Of a DNA stretch of 49,566 nt, positions 16,291 to 25,157 are shown one piece after another. The first letter of the stretch is position 1. Each line of letters opens with the position of its first letter. The notes below the pieces were generated by a model that saw only the letters and a program-made list of their open reading frames with translations, ran no database searches and was not told where the DNA came from. The stretch is from Pseudomonas nabeulensis (GTDB lineage: Bacteria > Pseudomonadota > Gammaproteobacteria > Pseudomonadales > Pseudomonadaceae), in the NCBI RefSeq assembly GCF_004682045.1, contig NZ_QUZT01000053.1:1-49566 (forward strand), given 5' to 3'. The translations under genes and the position numbers were made by a program.

Positions 16291-16366
16291 GCTATCGGGG
16301 GCAAGCCCCCTCCCACAGTTTGATGTGCGAACACAGGCAAATGTGGGAGGGGGCTTGCCCCCGATG
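16291..16366. repeat. REP pair in the opposite arrangement to a REPIN
   Basis: The first copy (16291-16318) reads GCTATCGGGGGCAAGCCCCC then TCCCACA, and the second (16341-16366) reads GTGGGAGGGGGCTTGCCCCC then GAT, with a 22-base spacer. The GTGGGAGG ends point inward, whereas in the other REPINs here they point outward. It lies between convergent genes, where its pairing arms could end transcription from both sides. Confidence 0.88.
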
Positions 16367-16392
16367 AATCCACCTCGGTCTACCTGAAAGCC

Positions 16393-16767
16393 CTACTTCT
16401 TTTTCTTCGGCTTCAAATACTTGGTCAACCCCTGGAACCAGATCACCAGCGCCGGGTTGCCCTTGATCTGGATCGATTTATCCTGAATCCCCGTCATGAA
16501 TGCCAGTTGCTTGTTCTTCGCTTGCATGGTGGCGAAGCCGTACGCGGCATCCTTGAACGCAATCGCAAACGCCGGCGACGGGTGCAGGCCCGAGCGGCTA
16601 GTGATGCGCTGGTCTTTGACGATGAAATGACGGGCAACCTTGCCGTCGAGGGTCTGCAACTGGAACGCCAGGTCTTTATCGCCCAACTGTTGCTGGAAGG
16701 CAGGATTGGTGCGGCTGGCTTTGCCCATCATCAGGCCCAGCACCCAGAGGAGAAGACGAAATTTCAT
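16393..16767 (-). CDS. Small SCP2 sterol-binding-like protein
   Basis: The product is 124 residues from the ATG at 16767; the frame extends 22 codons upstream, but MKFRLLLWVLGLMMGKASR is the natural start and follows GAGG. A hydrophobic N-terminal segment (residues about 4-14) is followed by a domain with FQLQTLDGKVARHFIV, GLHPSPAFAIAFKDA and GNPALVIWFQGLTKYLK, which resembles the SCP2 lipid-binding fold, and a lysine-rich tail. In P. aeruginosa a similar gene follows the HDOD gene downstream of recG, so this is probably the right edge of the ancestral core block. Its biochemical role is not known to me. Confidence 0.7.
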   Translation of the reverse strand: MKFRLLLWVLGLMMGKASRTNPAFQQQLGDKDLAFQLQTLDGKVARHFIVKDQRITSRSGLHPSPAFAIAFKDAAYGFATMQAKNKQLAFMTGIQDKSIQIKGNPALVIWFQGLTKYLKPKKKK

Positions 16768-16818
16768 GCACACGGCCTCGGTGTAATTATTGAGTGGCCG
16801 CAGCAGTGTAACGATTTG

Positions 16819-16868
16819 CAAAAAGAACGCCACCGATCTTGCGCATTAGCGGAAGATCGGCTGGCGTT
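16819..16868 (-). terminator. Strong terminator of the minus-strand T6SS operon
   Basis: A 15-bp stem with one bulge pairs AACGCCACCGATCTT (16826-16840) with AAGATCGGCTGGCGTT (16853-16868) around a 12-base loop. Read on the minus strand it is followed by CTTTTTGC. It lies just beyond the tagQ stop, so it ends the long tagH-to-tagQ transcript and insulates the SCP2-like gene. Confidence 0.85.
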
Positions 16869-16891
16869 TGACGCTTATAGCGGCATGTTGC

Positions 16892-17815
16892 TTAAACGTT
16901 AGGGCAAGGCACCGGCGCCCAGTCCGCCAGGTTCGGATCGCGGCAGGTGCCTTCGATCTGGGTTTTACCGGCGCTGGCGACCTGCTTGCTTTCAGCTTGC
17001 TTGGCCTGCACGGTCTGGATGCTCTTCTCGGTGGTCACCGCTTCTTTCGGCACGGTTGGCAGCACGGGTTTCTTCGCCGGTTTCACGGCTTTCTTGCCTT
17101 TCGCCGGGGCCGCCACAGGGGTGGTATCGGCGGTGGCCACGGTGACCACATCGGCACGCTGCACACCCACTTGTTGCAGGTCTTTTTCGTACGCTTGGGT
17201 GTAGTTGTTCAGGTCTTCGCTGGCCTTGCCGTTGACCGCGACGATCAGGTCATTGGATTCCTTGAGGCCCGAGACGATTTCCGCCAGGCGCTTGCGGCCT
17301 TCGGTGTCGTTGACGGTCTTGGCCTTGCGGTCAGCCACCAGCTTGGTGAATGCGCTCTGGTAGCACTGCTGCGACGCCTTGGCGTAGGCGGTGCTGCGGT
17401 CGATGTCCGAGGCGCTTTTGTTGAAGTCGGTGGAGTACGACGCGATGCGCTGGTTGTCATCGCTGATCTGCTTCTGGCGCTCGGTGTAGTAACCCGCCGC
17501 GCCGCCGGCCAGGGCGCCGCCCGCTGCACCGATGGCAGCGTTGCGGCCACGTTTGTCGGAGTCGCCGGTCAGGGCGCCCAGCAGTGCACCACCGGCCGCA
17601 CCGAGGGCGGCACCGGTCACCACGGATTTGGTCATGTCCGAATCAGTCGCTCGCAGGTGTTGCACCGGCTCGTAGCAGTTCGGGTAGTACTCGACCTTGG
17701 TGCTCGACGCGACCTTGGAGGCCGGCGACGTAGCGCAACCGGTCAGCACGGTGCTGAAACCAGCCGCGATCAGCAACAAGTGACGCTTGGAAACCGCCTT
17801 ACGGGAAAAAAGCAT
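16892..17815 (-). CDS. tagQ: T6SS lipoprotein TagQ
   Basis: TagQ is the outer-membrane lipoprotein of the TagQRST module, which sits above PpkA in the threonine-phosphorylation pathway and anchors TagR. The 307-residue product starts at the ATG at 17815, with a lipobox LTG-C (Cys27) after a basic, hydrophobic signal peptide. A glycine-zipper segment at residues about 65-110 (repeats of GAAGGA) fits insertion in or contact with a membrane. The middle is charged and helical, and the C-terminal third is rich in Lys, Ala and Pro. The gene is last in the minus-strand operon, directly before its terminator. The name rests mainly on its position beside tagR and on the lipobox. Confidence 0.85.
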   Translation of the reverse strand: MLFSRKAVSKRHLLLIAAGFSTVLTGCATSPASKVASSTKVEYYPNCYEPVQHLRATDSDMTKSVVTGAALGAAGGALLGALTGDSDKRGRNAAIGAAGGALAGGAAGYYTERQKQISDDNQRIASYSTDFNKSASDIDRSTAYAKASQQCYQSAFTKLVADRKAKTVNDTEGRKRLAEIVSGLKESNDLIVAVNGKASEDLNNYTQAYEKDLQQVGVQRADVVTVATADTTPVAAPAKGKKAVKPAKKPVLPTVPKEAVTTEKSIQTVQAKQAESKQVASAGKTQIEGTCRDPNLADWAPVPCPNV

Positions 17816-17899
17816 AGATGTGTTCTCTTTTAAGTTTGACTTGCCCAGCACGGCCCACCGCCGCCTGAGTCCCTTCCAAGCTCGCCGTACAGCCAGCGT

Positions 17900-19609
17900 T
17901 CATCGCTGACCGCTCGCTGCGAGCAATTCCTTCAAGATCGTCGCCGGGTCGGCCCGCTGTTGTTTGCGGTAGTTGCCGACATGGCGGACGAACAGTGTCG
18001 CGCGCGTCACCAGGCTCTTGCCGAGCACGGGCTTGCGATCCAACTCTTCCTTGATCCGTTGAAACTGCGCCTGGATCACCGCGTCGGTGTAGCGCGTGCC
18101 GGTGGCCAGGTTGTCGATGTAAATGGCCACCGCGCCGTCGAGGGCGCTGCGACCATTGGTGATGGCCATGTCGAACAGTTGCGCGCTGGCCTCGTCCTTG
18201 TTGTCCTTGGCCTGCTGGCGACTCTTCTGCAAGTTGGCCAGGCGGATGTTGTAGTTGGCGATGGTCTCGGCCACCAACGCGGCCGACTGGATCAGGTTGC
18301 CCGCCGCCTCTTCGCGTTGCTGGGCGATCAGCGAGACGTTGCGCTTGAGCTCTTCATTGACCAACCCCAGTTCGGCTTGCAGCTTGGGGTCGACGCTGGC
18401 GGCGATGATGCTGTCCAGGCGCTTGGTCGGGTCCTGGGCGTCGTCGATGGCGTCGGTCAGCGCAGCCAGGCGGCCTTCTTTCTGCCACTGGGCGAACAGT
18501 TCCTTGTAGCGCGAACGCGGCGCCGACAGCGCACCTATCGCCACGCGAAAACCGGTGGTCTCGTTGCTTTGCTCGGTGCCATCGGCGGCGAACAACGGGT
18601 ACTCGCGGCGCATGCCGGTGAACAGTGTGCCCTCGCCTTCCAGGTAATTGCCGCCCTTGGCGACGAAGCCACCGTAGGTGCCCTGGCGACGTCCGGCGTG
18701 CACCAGCTGGAAGGATTCCTGGACCATTTCCGCCGCGTTGCCGATCACGTCGAACATCCCGATCGGGTTGGGCAACCTGGTGCCGATGGGCATCAAGCGC
18801 GCCGCTTGGCCGGTGCCGCCGGCGACCTGGTTGAACACCGCGTAATCCCCCAACGGGCCATCGCTGTCGCTGCCTTCGGCACGGCGTGGGAAGAGTCGCC
18901 CTTCCAGATCCTGACGGCTCACAGCCTGACCGCCGCGCGCGGCGAACTCCCATTCCACTTCGGTGGGCAGGCGTACAAAGCCCACACCGCCATCATCTGC
19001 CGAAGAACCTCGCCCACTCACCGGCAGCAACTCGCGGTGATATTTCATCAGCCAGGCGCTGTACACCGCCGAGAAACGCTCCGCTTCAAAACGTGACAGC
19101 TTCACCTTGGGCAACCGCGCGGCCATGCCCGTCGGCACATCGCATGCCGGTGCCGGTTCGCCGCTGGCCAGCGACTGCGCCTGGGACATCACCTGGGCGT
19201 ACTGGCGGGCGGTCACTTCGTACTTGCCGATGAAGTACAGCATGGGCTTGAGCGGGGTCTTGGCGTCGGTCTTCGGCATCAAGGGCGCGATGACTTTGTT
19301 CCAGTCCTTGGGCAAGTCCTTGAGGGTGAACTGGCCGTTGATAAAGTCGCGGCGGTAACCCGAGATAAACGACTGCTGATAACCCGCCTCGCCTTCGGCA
19401 AAGGGGTAGCCGAGGCTGATCTCGCGGTCATCCAGGGTGCCCTGGGCCAACACATAGACGTAGCGGAACAGCATGTTGCCGTCGCACGGCAACGGCAGGC
19501 TGACGTCACCGTCCAAGGGTTTTGGATTATCGAGCTTATCGCTCGTCTCATCCGCCCACGCCATCGAGGCCAGGCTCAGCGCCACACAGGCGCCCAGTAA
19601 CTTATACAT
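17900..19609 (-). CDS. tagR: T6SS regulator TagR (formylglycine-generating-enzyme-like domain)
   Basis: In P. aeruginosa TagR acts in the periplasm upstream of PpkA and is required for its activation. The 569-residue protein starts at the ATG at 19609, with a signal peptide ending AWA-D at residue 20. Residues about 124-359 form a FGE-sulfatase-type domain (IGKYEVTARQYAQVM, RLPTEVEWEFAARGG, GMFDVIGNAAEMV and a final TTGFRVAIG). In the segment after KGGNYLEG no cysteine is present, so the catalytic pair of true formylglycine-generating enzymes is missing and the domain is probably a binding module. Residues about 370-569 are helical and charged, likely coiled coil. Only three cysteines occur, at 8, 42 and 156. 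The start overlaps the tagS stop by 8 bp. Confidence 0.9.
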   Translation of the reverse strand: MYKLLGACVALSLASMAWADETSDKLDNPKPLDGDVSLPLPCDGNMLFRYVYVLAQGTLDDREISLGYPFAEGEAGYQQSFISGYRRDFINGQFTLKDLPKDWNKVIAPLMPKTDAKTPLKPMLYFIGKYEVTARQYAQVMSQAQSLASGEPAPACDVPTGMAARLPKVKLSRFEAERFSAVYSAWLMKYHRELLPVSGRGSSADDGGVGFVRLPTEVEWEFAARGGQAVSRQDLEGRLFPRRAEGSDSDGPLGDYAVFNQVAGGTGQAARLMPIGTRLPNPIGMFDVIGNAAEMVQESFQLVHAGRRQGTYGGFVAKGGNYLEGEGTLFTGMRREYPLFAADGTEQSNETTGFRVAIGALSAPRSRYKELFAQWQKEGRLAALTDAIDDAQDPTKRLDSIIAASVDPKLQAELGLVNEELKRNVSLIAQQREEAAGNLIQSAALVAETIANYNIRLANLQKSRQQAKDNKDEASAQLFDMAITNGRSALDGAVAIYIDNLATGTRYTDAVIQAQFQRIKEELDRKPVLGKSLVTRATLFVRHVGNYRKQQRADPATILKELLAASGQR

Positions 19610-20780
19610 CTCTGATTCCTTCAGAAGCCTGGATCCGCGCCACTCGCCAACCACCACAACCCGCCGCCACGGCGCTGACGCCCATGACGGCAACCAGGGC
19701 CAGGCCGTAATGACGCGCCAGCAGGTGACTGGCGTATTCGCCCGGCACCTGCACGAATAATGTGTTCAACGCAGTCTCGGCCACGCCATACAGGCCGGCA
19801 CTGAGTACGGCGGCAAACCCTGCGCTGTACAGCGCCTGCATCACCACAAACAGCAACAGCCCCGCGGTGGAAAACCCCAGCAGGCGCAACACCGATAATT
19901 CCCGGCGCTTACGCGCCACGGCAGCCAACGCCCCGGCGAAGATCGCCGCAAACGCCCCGGCCAACGCCAACCCGGCAATTACCCAGAACACAATCGACAG
20001 GTTGCGGCTCAACGACTGCACCTGGGCGATGGCTGACGCCTGGGTCGACACCAACAGATTCTGCCCGGCGAAAAACACCCGCAGCGGTTCCACGTCCGTG
20101 AGGCTGCGAGCGTACAGGCGAAACGCCGGGTAGATCCGCTGCTCGCTTGTTGCTTCACCGTCCCAGCCCAATGCCGCCACTGCGCGACCGTCGCGATAAT
20201 CCTCCGCCGCTTCCAGCAAGCTCAGGTCGGCGAACAAACCGTCACGCGCAAAGGCCTCCAGCGGCAACACCGCCAGCACCTGCACCCGCGTGCGCTGAGC
20301 CTCGACGCGCCCCGCCACTTGCCGGGCAAAACTGATCTCCAACCCATCACCCGGCCGGGCCGCGAGCTTTTCGGCGGCGGTGTGGCTCAGCACAATCTGG
20401 TCCAGACCTTTAGGCATCGGCAGGCCGCTTAACAACGGGTCGCTTGATGCCGTGGGCAGCATTTCCAGGGTCAGCGTGCCGACCTGCGCCGTCGCCGCAA
20501 TCTGCCGTGTGCGGGGCAGCGCAAACGCCACGTCCTCGCGCTCGCCCAACTGCTCGATAAATGCGCTGCTGAATCGACCACCCCCCAGCGGAATAATTTC
20601 ACGGGTGGCGGGGTCGTTTTCCAAACGTTCGGTCAAACTGCCAACCAGTCCAAATTTCAGGCCGAAAAGCACCAGCAGCGGCGCAATCACCGCCACCAGC
20701 GCCAGCACCGAACAGGCCGACAGCCACGCGTCGTTGCGATAGTCCTGCCAGGCCAGCGAAGCCACCAGACCGAGGCGCAT
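19602..20780 (-). CDS. tagS: T6SS ABC transporter permease TagS
   Basis: TagS is the membrane part of the TagST ABC transporter, related to the LolC/E and FtsX group, and belongs to the TagQRST sensor module. The 392-residue protein starts at the ATG at 20780. It has one hydrophobic helix near residues 20-42, a large periplasmic domain, and three more near the C-terminus (around FWVIAGLALAGAFAAIFAGA, LLLFVVMQALYSAGFAAVL and YGLALVAVMGVSAVAA), the usual 1+3 layout. It overlaps the tagT stop by one base and tagR by 8 bp, so translation of the block is coupled. What it transports, if anything, is not known. Confidence 0.88.
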   Translation of the reverse strand: MRLGLVASLAWQDYRNDAWLSACSVLALVAVIAPLLVLFGLKFGLVGSLTERLENDPATREIIPLGGGRFSSAFIEQLGEREDVAFALPRTRQIAATAQVGTLTLEMLPTASSDPLLSGLPMPKGLDQIVLSHTAAEKLAARPGDGLEISFARQVAGRVEAQRTRVQVLAVLPLEAFARDGLFADLSLLEAAEDYRDGRAVAALGWDGEATSEQRIYPAFRLYARSLTDVEPLRVFFAGQNLLVSTQASAIAQVQSLSRNLSIVFWVIAGLALAGAFAAIFAGALAAVARKRRELSVLRLLGFSTAGLLLFVVMQALYSAGFAAVLSAGLYGVAETALNTLFVQVPGEYASHLLARHYGLALVAVMGVSAVAAGCGGWRVARIQASEGIRDV

Positions 20781-21484
20781 CAGCACGCCTCCCCGAGGGT
20801 GGCCGTGACGCCGCCGTCGGTGTCGCGACGGCAACTGATGCGTCGCACCTGCAAGCCACTGGCGCGGGCCAGGGGTTCGTCATGGGTGGCGATCACGCAG
20901 GCCGCTCGGCTGTCGCGCGCCTGGGCCAACAGCGCCTGCATCACACGCTCGGCATTCAACGGGTCGAGGGATGCGGTCGGCTCATCCGCCAGCACCAATT
21001 GCGGTGCGTGGGCCAGGGCGCGGGCACAACTGACGCGCTGACGCTGGCCGACAGATAACGCGGCGGGTTTCTTGGCCAACTGATCGCTGATCTCCAGTTG
21101 TTCAGCCAACCGCGCCACGCTGCCATCGTCTTTCAAACCCAGCAGTTGCCGGGACAGCGCGATATTGCCGCGCACATCGAGAAAGCCCAGCAACCCGCCG
21201 GTTTGCAGCACATAGCCCAAATGTTGGCTGCGCAACTGCGCCAACGCGGACTGCTGATCGCCGCGCCACAGCCCTGCAATGTCCTGCTGATGGAATTCAA
21301 ATTGCCCGACCTGATCCGGCGCCAACACCAGTGCCAGCAGGTCAAGCAGGGTGCTCTTGCCGCAGCCACTGGGCCCGACAATCGCCAATTGCTCACCCGC
21401 ACGTAGCGCCAGCGCCGGAATCACCAGGCTGTAGCGCTGGCTGCCGATGCCCCGGCTTTTGTGCACCGCGCTCAGGTTCAGCAT
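20780..21484 (-). CDS. tagT: T6SS ABC transporter ATPase TagT
   Basis: TagT is the ATP-binding subunit that pairs with TagS; the LolD-like complex passes a signal to PpkA. The 234-residue protein has Walker A GPSGCGKS (residues 37-44), the signature LSVGQ (canonical LSGGQ with one change), Walker B VLADEPTASLD and the switch histidine in ATHDEP. All key ATPase residues are present. The ATG at 21484 is embedded in the ppkA stop (ATGA), so translation is coupled. The upstream part of the open frame is a shadow of ppkA. Confidence 0.92.
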   Translation of the reverse strand: MLNLSAVHKSRGIGSQRYSLVIPALALRAGEQLAIVGPSGCGKSTLLDLLALVLAPDQVGQFEFHQQDIAGLWRGDQQSALAQLRSQHLGYVLQTGGLLGFLDVRGNIALSRQLLGLKDDGSVARLAEQLEISDQLAKKPAALSVGQRQRVSCARALAHAPQLVLADEPTASLDPLNAERVMQALLAQARDSRAACVIATHDEPLARASGLQVRRISCRRDTDGGVTATLGEAC

Positions 21485-24441
21485 CACGGCAGCGTCGACA
21501 ACGGCACGCGGTACAACGCATCGCCCGGCTCGGCATCGCCGAAACGGACCCAGTTGGCCACATCGTTGTGGAAGGTTTCGTAGAGGCGGATTTTCGAATC
21601 CAGCTCGTCGATAAAGTCTTCCTGCTCGGCCACGCTCAACGACAACCACAAATCCTGGGTCATGTTCAGTGACTTGCTGCGGTACGGCAGGCCTTCCAGG
21701 TATTCGCCAAGGATGCCGCCGTCGGCCAGGTTGCCACCCTTGCGCAGGGCCTGCGGGTCGCGGCTCATATAGGCCGAGGCGCTGGCGATTTCCTGGAAGA
21801 AGTCCTTGGGCGAGGTCTGGGTTTTGCGCGCCGCGTCGACGATCAGTTTCAGCGACTGTTGCAAGTCGTTGAGCTGCAATTTGGTCAGCATCACGCACAC
21901 CTGGAACGCCGGCAGCGCCGGGTTGGTGAGGTCGCGGTCGGCAGTCCAGGCGCTGACCAGTTGCGGCGCCTGGCTGGCGGTTTTACGCCCGAGGAAATCC
22001 ATGTGCATCGCGTAGCCCACCGCGGCGGATTTGTCCGCCAGGCTCGGTGCGCTGCTCAGCAACGGCACCGGTTGTGGCGTGTTGCTGCGCACCTGATGCA
22101 CGAGGTTGGCGAACACGCTACCGATCTCGTCCACGCGCTCACCCAGCTTATGCACATCACCACCTGGCACCGCCGTGTACAGGTCGCCAATCTGCGGGTT
22201 GGCGTCGGCGGTGAGGATGCGGTATTGGCTCTCGGCACCGGCATGGGTTTTCTTGCCGGCATCGGTACGCAGGTGCAAGGCGTAGATCTTGATCTGCTTG
22301 CCCAGCGCCGCCTGGCGCACTTCGGCTTCGTTCATCTGGGTGGCGGCGAACGGGTCATTCTTGCGCAGGGCCCCGGCATCGGTGACCAGCAGGATGATGC
22401 GCCCGCCGTAGCCGGACCAGTCCATGCCATCCACTGCCTGCATTACGCCGGCAAACGCATCTTCATTGAACGAATGACTCGACACGGTGGACGCCTTGAC
22501 CTGCCGCGCCATGTCGAGGAAGCGTTGCGGGTCGCGGCCTTGGTCCAAGGTGATCAGGGTCTTGGACACGTACTCCAGGCCCGGCGTCTTCTTCACGCTG
22601 CTGCGAAAACCGACCATGCCAAAACTGACGCTGTCCAACTCGCCACGCTCGGCGATGCGGGTTTGCAGTTCGTGCACCACGTCGCGAATCTGGTCGATAT
22701 AGGGCTGCATCGACACGGTGGTGTCCACCACCAGCACCACGGCTGTGCGGAAGGCATCAGCGTTGGCATTGATCACCGGCGTCGCAGGTTTCACCACGGC
22801 GCTGGTGCCTGGATCGATGGAGGCCACGTTGAGCAACTGCACGGGCGTGCCGTTGTCGTCGAAGCTCTCTTTGGCATCGAAGATCGGCAACAGGTAGAAC
22901 TGGTTCTGCGGCACGGCGCTGGCCGTCGGTTCCAGGGCCAGGACCTGGCTGTTGTCCTCACTGTTTTTCTGCGCCTTGGCCAGTGCGCTTTTGGCAGCGG
23001 CGGGATCAGCCAGCAGTTTTTCCACCTCAGCGGACTGACGCAGGAACATCACCGGCGCCCGCCCCGAACGCTCAGTGAATTTCAGCACCAGGCTTTGCTT
23101 CCAGTCGCTGACCTGGGACGCCGGTAGCCAACCGTCGCTGCGTCCATCGGTGGCAGCGCCGACGCGCACCCAGGGGCTGCCGTCGATGTCCTTGCGCTGG
23201 TAAACGTAGAGCACCGAAAACGCCGGCAGCGCTTTGCCCGGCGCACTGCCGGCCTGCGCTGAAAGCTTGGCGCCCGGCTTGCTGAGCACGCGCTGGAACA
23301 GGGTTTTCTTGCCAGCCATCAGCAACGGGCGCTGGCCGCCATCGACTTCAGCCACTGGCGGCGGCGCAATAGGTACGACGGCGGCTGGCGGTTTGGCGTC
23401 CGGCTCATCGCTCCCGCTCAACCACCAATAACTGGCTCCGCCAATGGCCAAGGCAACCGCCACCGCAACGCCCGCCAGCGCCAACACCGGACCGCGACGT
23501 TGTTCGCTGTGTTGGCTTTGCGGCACTACCGGTTGGCGCACCGGCTGCGGTTTATCGGTGGGAATCTCGATGGACTCCGGGGTGATGCCGCCCAGGTCAA
23601 AACTCACCGGGATCGGCAACGGCCGCACCAACGTGGCTTCCGGCGAATCCATCGGCAACTCGTCCAATGCCCGCAACAGCGCCGCTGCATCCGGGTAGCG
23701 CTCGGCCGGGTCCTTGGCCAACAGCTTGCGCAGTACCTCCTGATAACGCCCGTGATGCACCGGCAGTTCCGGCAGCGGTTCGGTCAGGTGGGCCAGCGCC
23801 GTGGACAGCGCATCGGTGCCGCTGTAGGGCAGCTTGCCGACGAGGATTTCATAGAGCACCACGCCCAACGCATACAGATCAGCGCGGCCATCGATCTCCT
23901 GGCCTCGCGCCTGTTCCGGGCTCATATAGCTCGGGGTGCCCACGGCAAAACCGGCCTGGGTGAACTGAGTGCGATCGTCCAGCGACTTGGCAATGCCGAA
24001 GTCCGACAGCACCGCCGTACCATCGGCACGAAACAGAATGTTCGCCGGCTTCACGTCGCGGTGCACCAGGCCTTGGGCATGGGCATAACCCAGCGCCGAG
24101 GCAATCTGGCGGATCAGCGTCACGCCCTGCTCAGGGGTCATGCCGGCGGCGATGCGCTCCTTGAGCGTGCCGTTGGGCAGGTATTCCATGGCCATGTAAT
24201 ACAGCTCACCGACATTGCCGATGTCATGGATGGTCACCGTGTGCGGGTGCGACAGCCGCGCCAACGTCTTGCCCTCACGCAGGAAGCGCTCGCAGAACGT
24301 TGGGTCAGCCGCCAGCGCCGCCGCCATCACCTTCAACGCCACCTTGCGCTCCAATGAGCGCTGGGTCGCCAGGTACACGCTGGCCATGGCGCCTTCGCCG
24401 ATCTCGCCTTCGATGTCATAGCCAGGGATCAGGATGTTCAT
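21484..24441 (-). CDS. ppkA: T6SS serine/threonine kinase PpkA
   Basis: PpkA phosphorylates the FHA protein and so activates T6SS assembly after an envelope signal. The 985-residue protein has a Hanks-type kinase domain: glycine loop GEGAMASVY (15-23), K37 in VALKV, catalytic HRDVKPAN (D129, K131, N134) and DFG (D147). A proline-rich stretch follows and one membrane helix at about 318-341. The periplasmic part ends in a von Willebrand A domain with a MIDAS-like DTTVS (D573 to S577), probably for ligand binding. All catalytic residues are present. The stop overlaps tagT and the start overlaps pppA by 4 bp. Confidence 0.96.
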   Translation of the reverse strand: MNILIPGYDIEGEIGEGAMASVYLATQRSLERKVALKVMAAALAADPTFCERFLREGKTLARLSHPHTVTIHDIGNVGELYYMAMEYLPNGTLKERIAAGMTPEQGVTLIRQIASALGYAHAQGLVHRDVKPANILFRADGTAVLSDFGIAKSLDDRTQFTQAGFAVGTPSYMSPEQARGQEIDGRADLYALGVVLYEILVGKLPYSGTDALSTALAHLTEPLPELPVHHGRYQEVLRKLLAKDPAERYPDAAALLRALDELPMDSPEATLVRPLPIPVSFDLGGITPESIEIPTDKPQPVRQPVVPQSQHSEQRRGPVLALAGVAVAVALAIGGASYWWLSGSDEPDAKPPAAVVPIAPPPVAEVDGGQRPLLMAGKKTLFQRVLSKPGAKLSAQAGSAPGKALPAFSVLYVYQRKDIDGSPWVRVGAATDGRSDGWLPASQVSDWKQSLVLKFTERSGRAPVMFLRQSAEVEKLLADPAAAKSALAKAQKNSEDNSQVLALEPTASAVPQNQFYLLPIFDAKESFDDNGTPVQLLNVASIDPGTSAVVKPATPVINANADAFRTAVVLVVDTTVSMQPYIDQIRDVVHELQTRIAERGELDSVSFGMVGFRSSVKKTPGLEYVSKTLITLDQGRDPQRFLDMARQVKASTVSSHSFNEDAFAGVMQAVDGMDWSGYGGRIILLVTDAGALRKNDPFAATQMNEAEVRQAALGKQIKIYALHLRTDAGKKTHAGAESQYRILTADANPQIGDLYTAVPGGDVHKLGERVDEIGSVFANLVHQVRSNTPQPVPLLSSAPSLADKSAAVGYAMHMDFLGRKTASQAPQLVSAWTADRDLTNPALPAFQVCVMLTKLQLNDLQQSLKLIVDAARKTQTSPKDFFQEIASASAYMSRDPQALRKGGNLADGGILGEYLEGLPYRSKSLNMTQDLWLSLSVAEQEDFIDELDSKIRLYETFHNDVANWVRFGDAEPGDALYRVPLSTLP

Positions 24442-25157
24442 GGGCAGACCTTCACGACGAGGGTGGTGATGTTGTCCGGTGCGCCCCGATTGAGCCCCAG
24501 GTGCACCAGGCTGCGCACGATTTCGTCCGGCGTGTCGTGGCTGAGTACCTCGCGGATTTCCTGGTCCTCAACGGTTTTGTTGAGGCCATCGCTGCACAGC
24601 AGGTAGCTGTCGCCGGGGGCGATCAGCAGGTCGACGGCGGACAGCTCCAACTGCGCCTCCACACCAATGGCGCGGGTGACGATGTTCGCGCGCGGGTGGT
24701 TGCGGGCGTCGGCTTCGCTGAGCAGGCCGCTGTCTTGCAGGTCTTGCACGTAGCTGTGGTCGCGGGAGATGCGTTCCAGCACGCCGTCGCGCAGGCGGTA
24801 CAGGCGACTGTCGCCCGCCCACAGGCACACGCCCCGCAAGCCACGTGCGGCCAACAGCACCACGGTGCTACCCATCAGAGATACGCCGCGGTTGGCGGTT
24901 TCTTCACGCACGGCGGCGTTGATACGGATCAGGTCATTGCGCAGCGCCGCCGAATATTCCTCCAGCGAGCGCCCCACCGGCACGCTTCGCAGGCTGTCGA
25001 CGATCAGGCTACTGACATAGTCCCCCGCCGCATGCCCGCCCATGCCGTCGGCCACCACCCACAGGCGGTTTTCCGGCAGGTCCAGGCACGCGTCCTCATT
25101 GACCTGGCGCACCATGCCCACATGGCTTTTGCTCGCGGATTTGTACGTCGCCCCCAT
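24438..25157 (-). CDS. pppA: T6SS PP2C-type phosphatase PppA
   Basis: PppA removes the phosphate that PpkA puts on the FHA protein and so switches secretion off. The 239-residue protein has the PP2C motifs RQVNEDA, VADGMGGHAAG (D37, G38), AGDSRLYRLRDG, CSDGLNK and DNITTLVV, with the metal-binding aspartates present. The length is typical of a single-domain PP2C. It begins one base before the tagF stop codon (25158) and overlaps ppkA by 4 bp, the tight kinase-phosphatase layout seen in HSI-I-type clusters. Confidence 0.96.
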   Translation of the reverse strand: MGATYKSASKSHVGMVRQVNEDACLDLPENRLWVVADGMGGHAAGDYVSSLIVDSLRSVPVGRSLEEYSAALRNDLIRINAAVREETANRGVSLMGSTVVLLAARGLRGVCLWAGDSRLYRLRDGVLERISRDHSYVQDLQDSGLLSEADARNHPRANIVTRAIGVEAQLELSAVDLLIAPGDSYLLCSDGLNKTVEDQEIREVLSHDTPDEIVRSLVHLGLNRGAPDNITTLVVKVCP

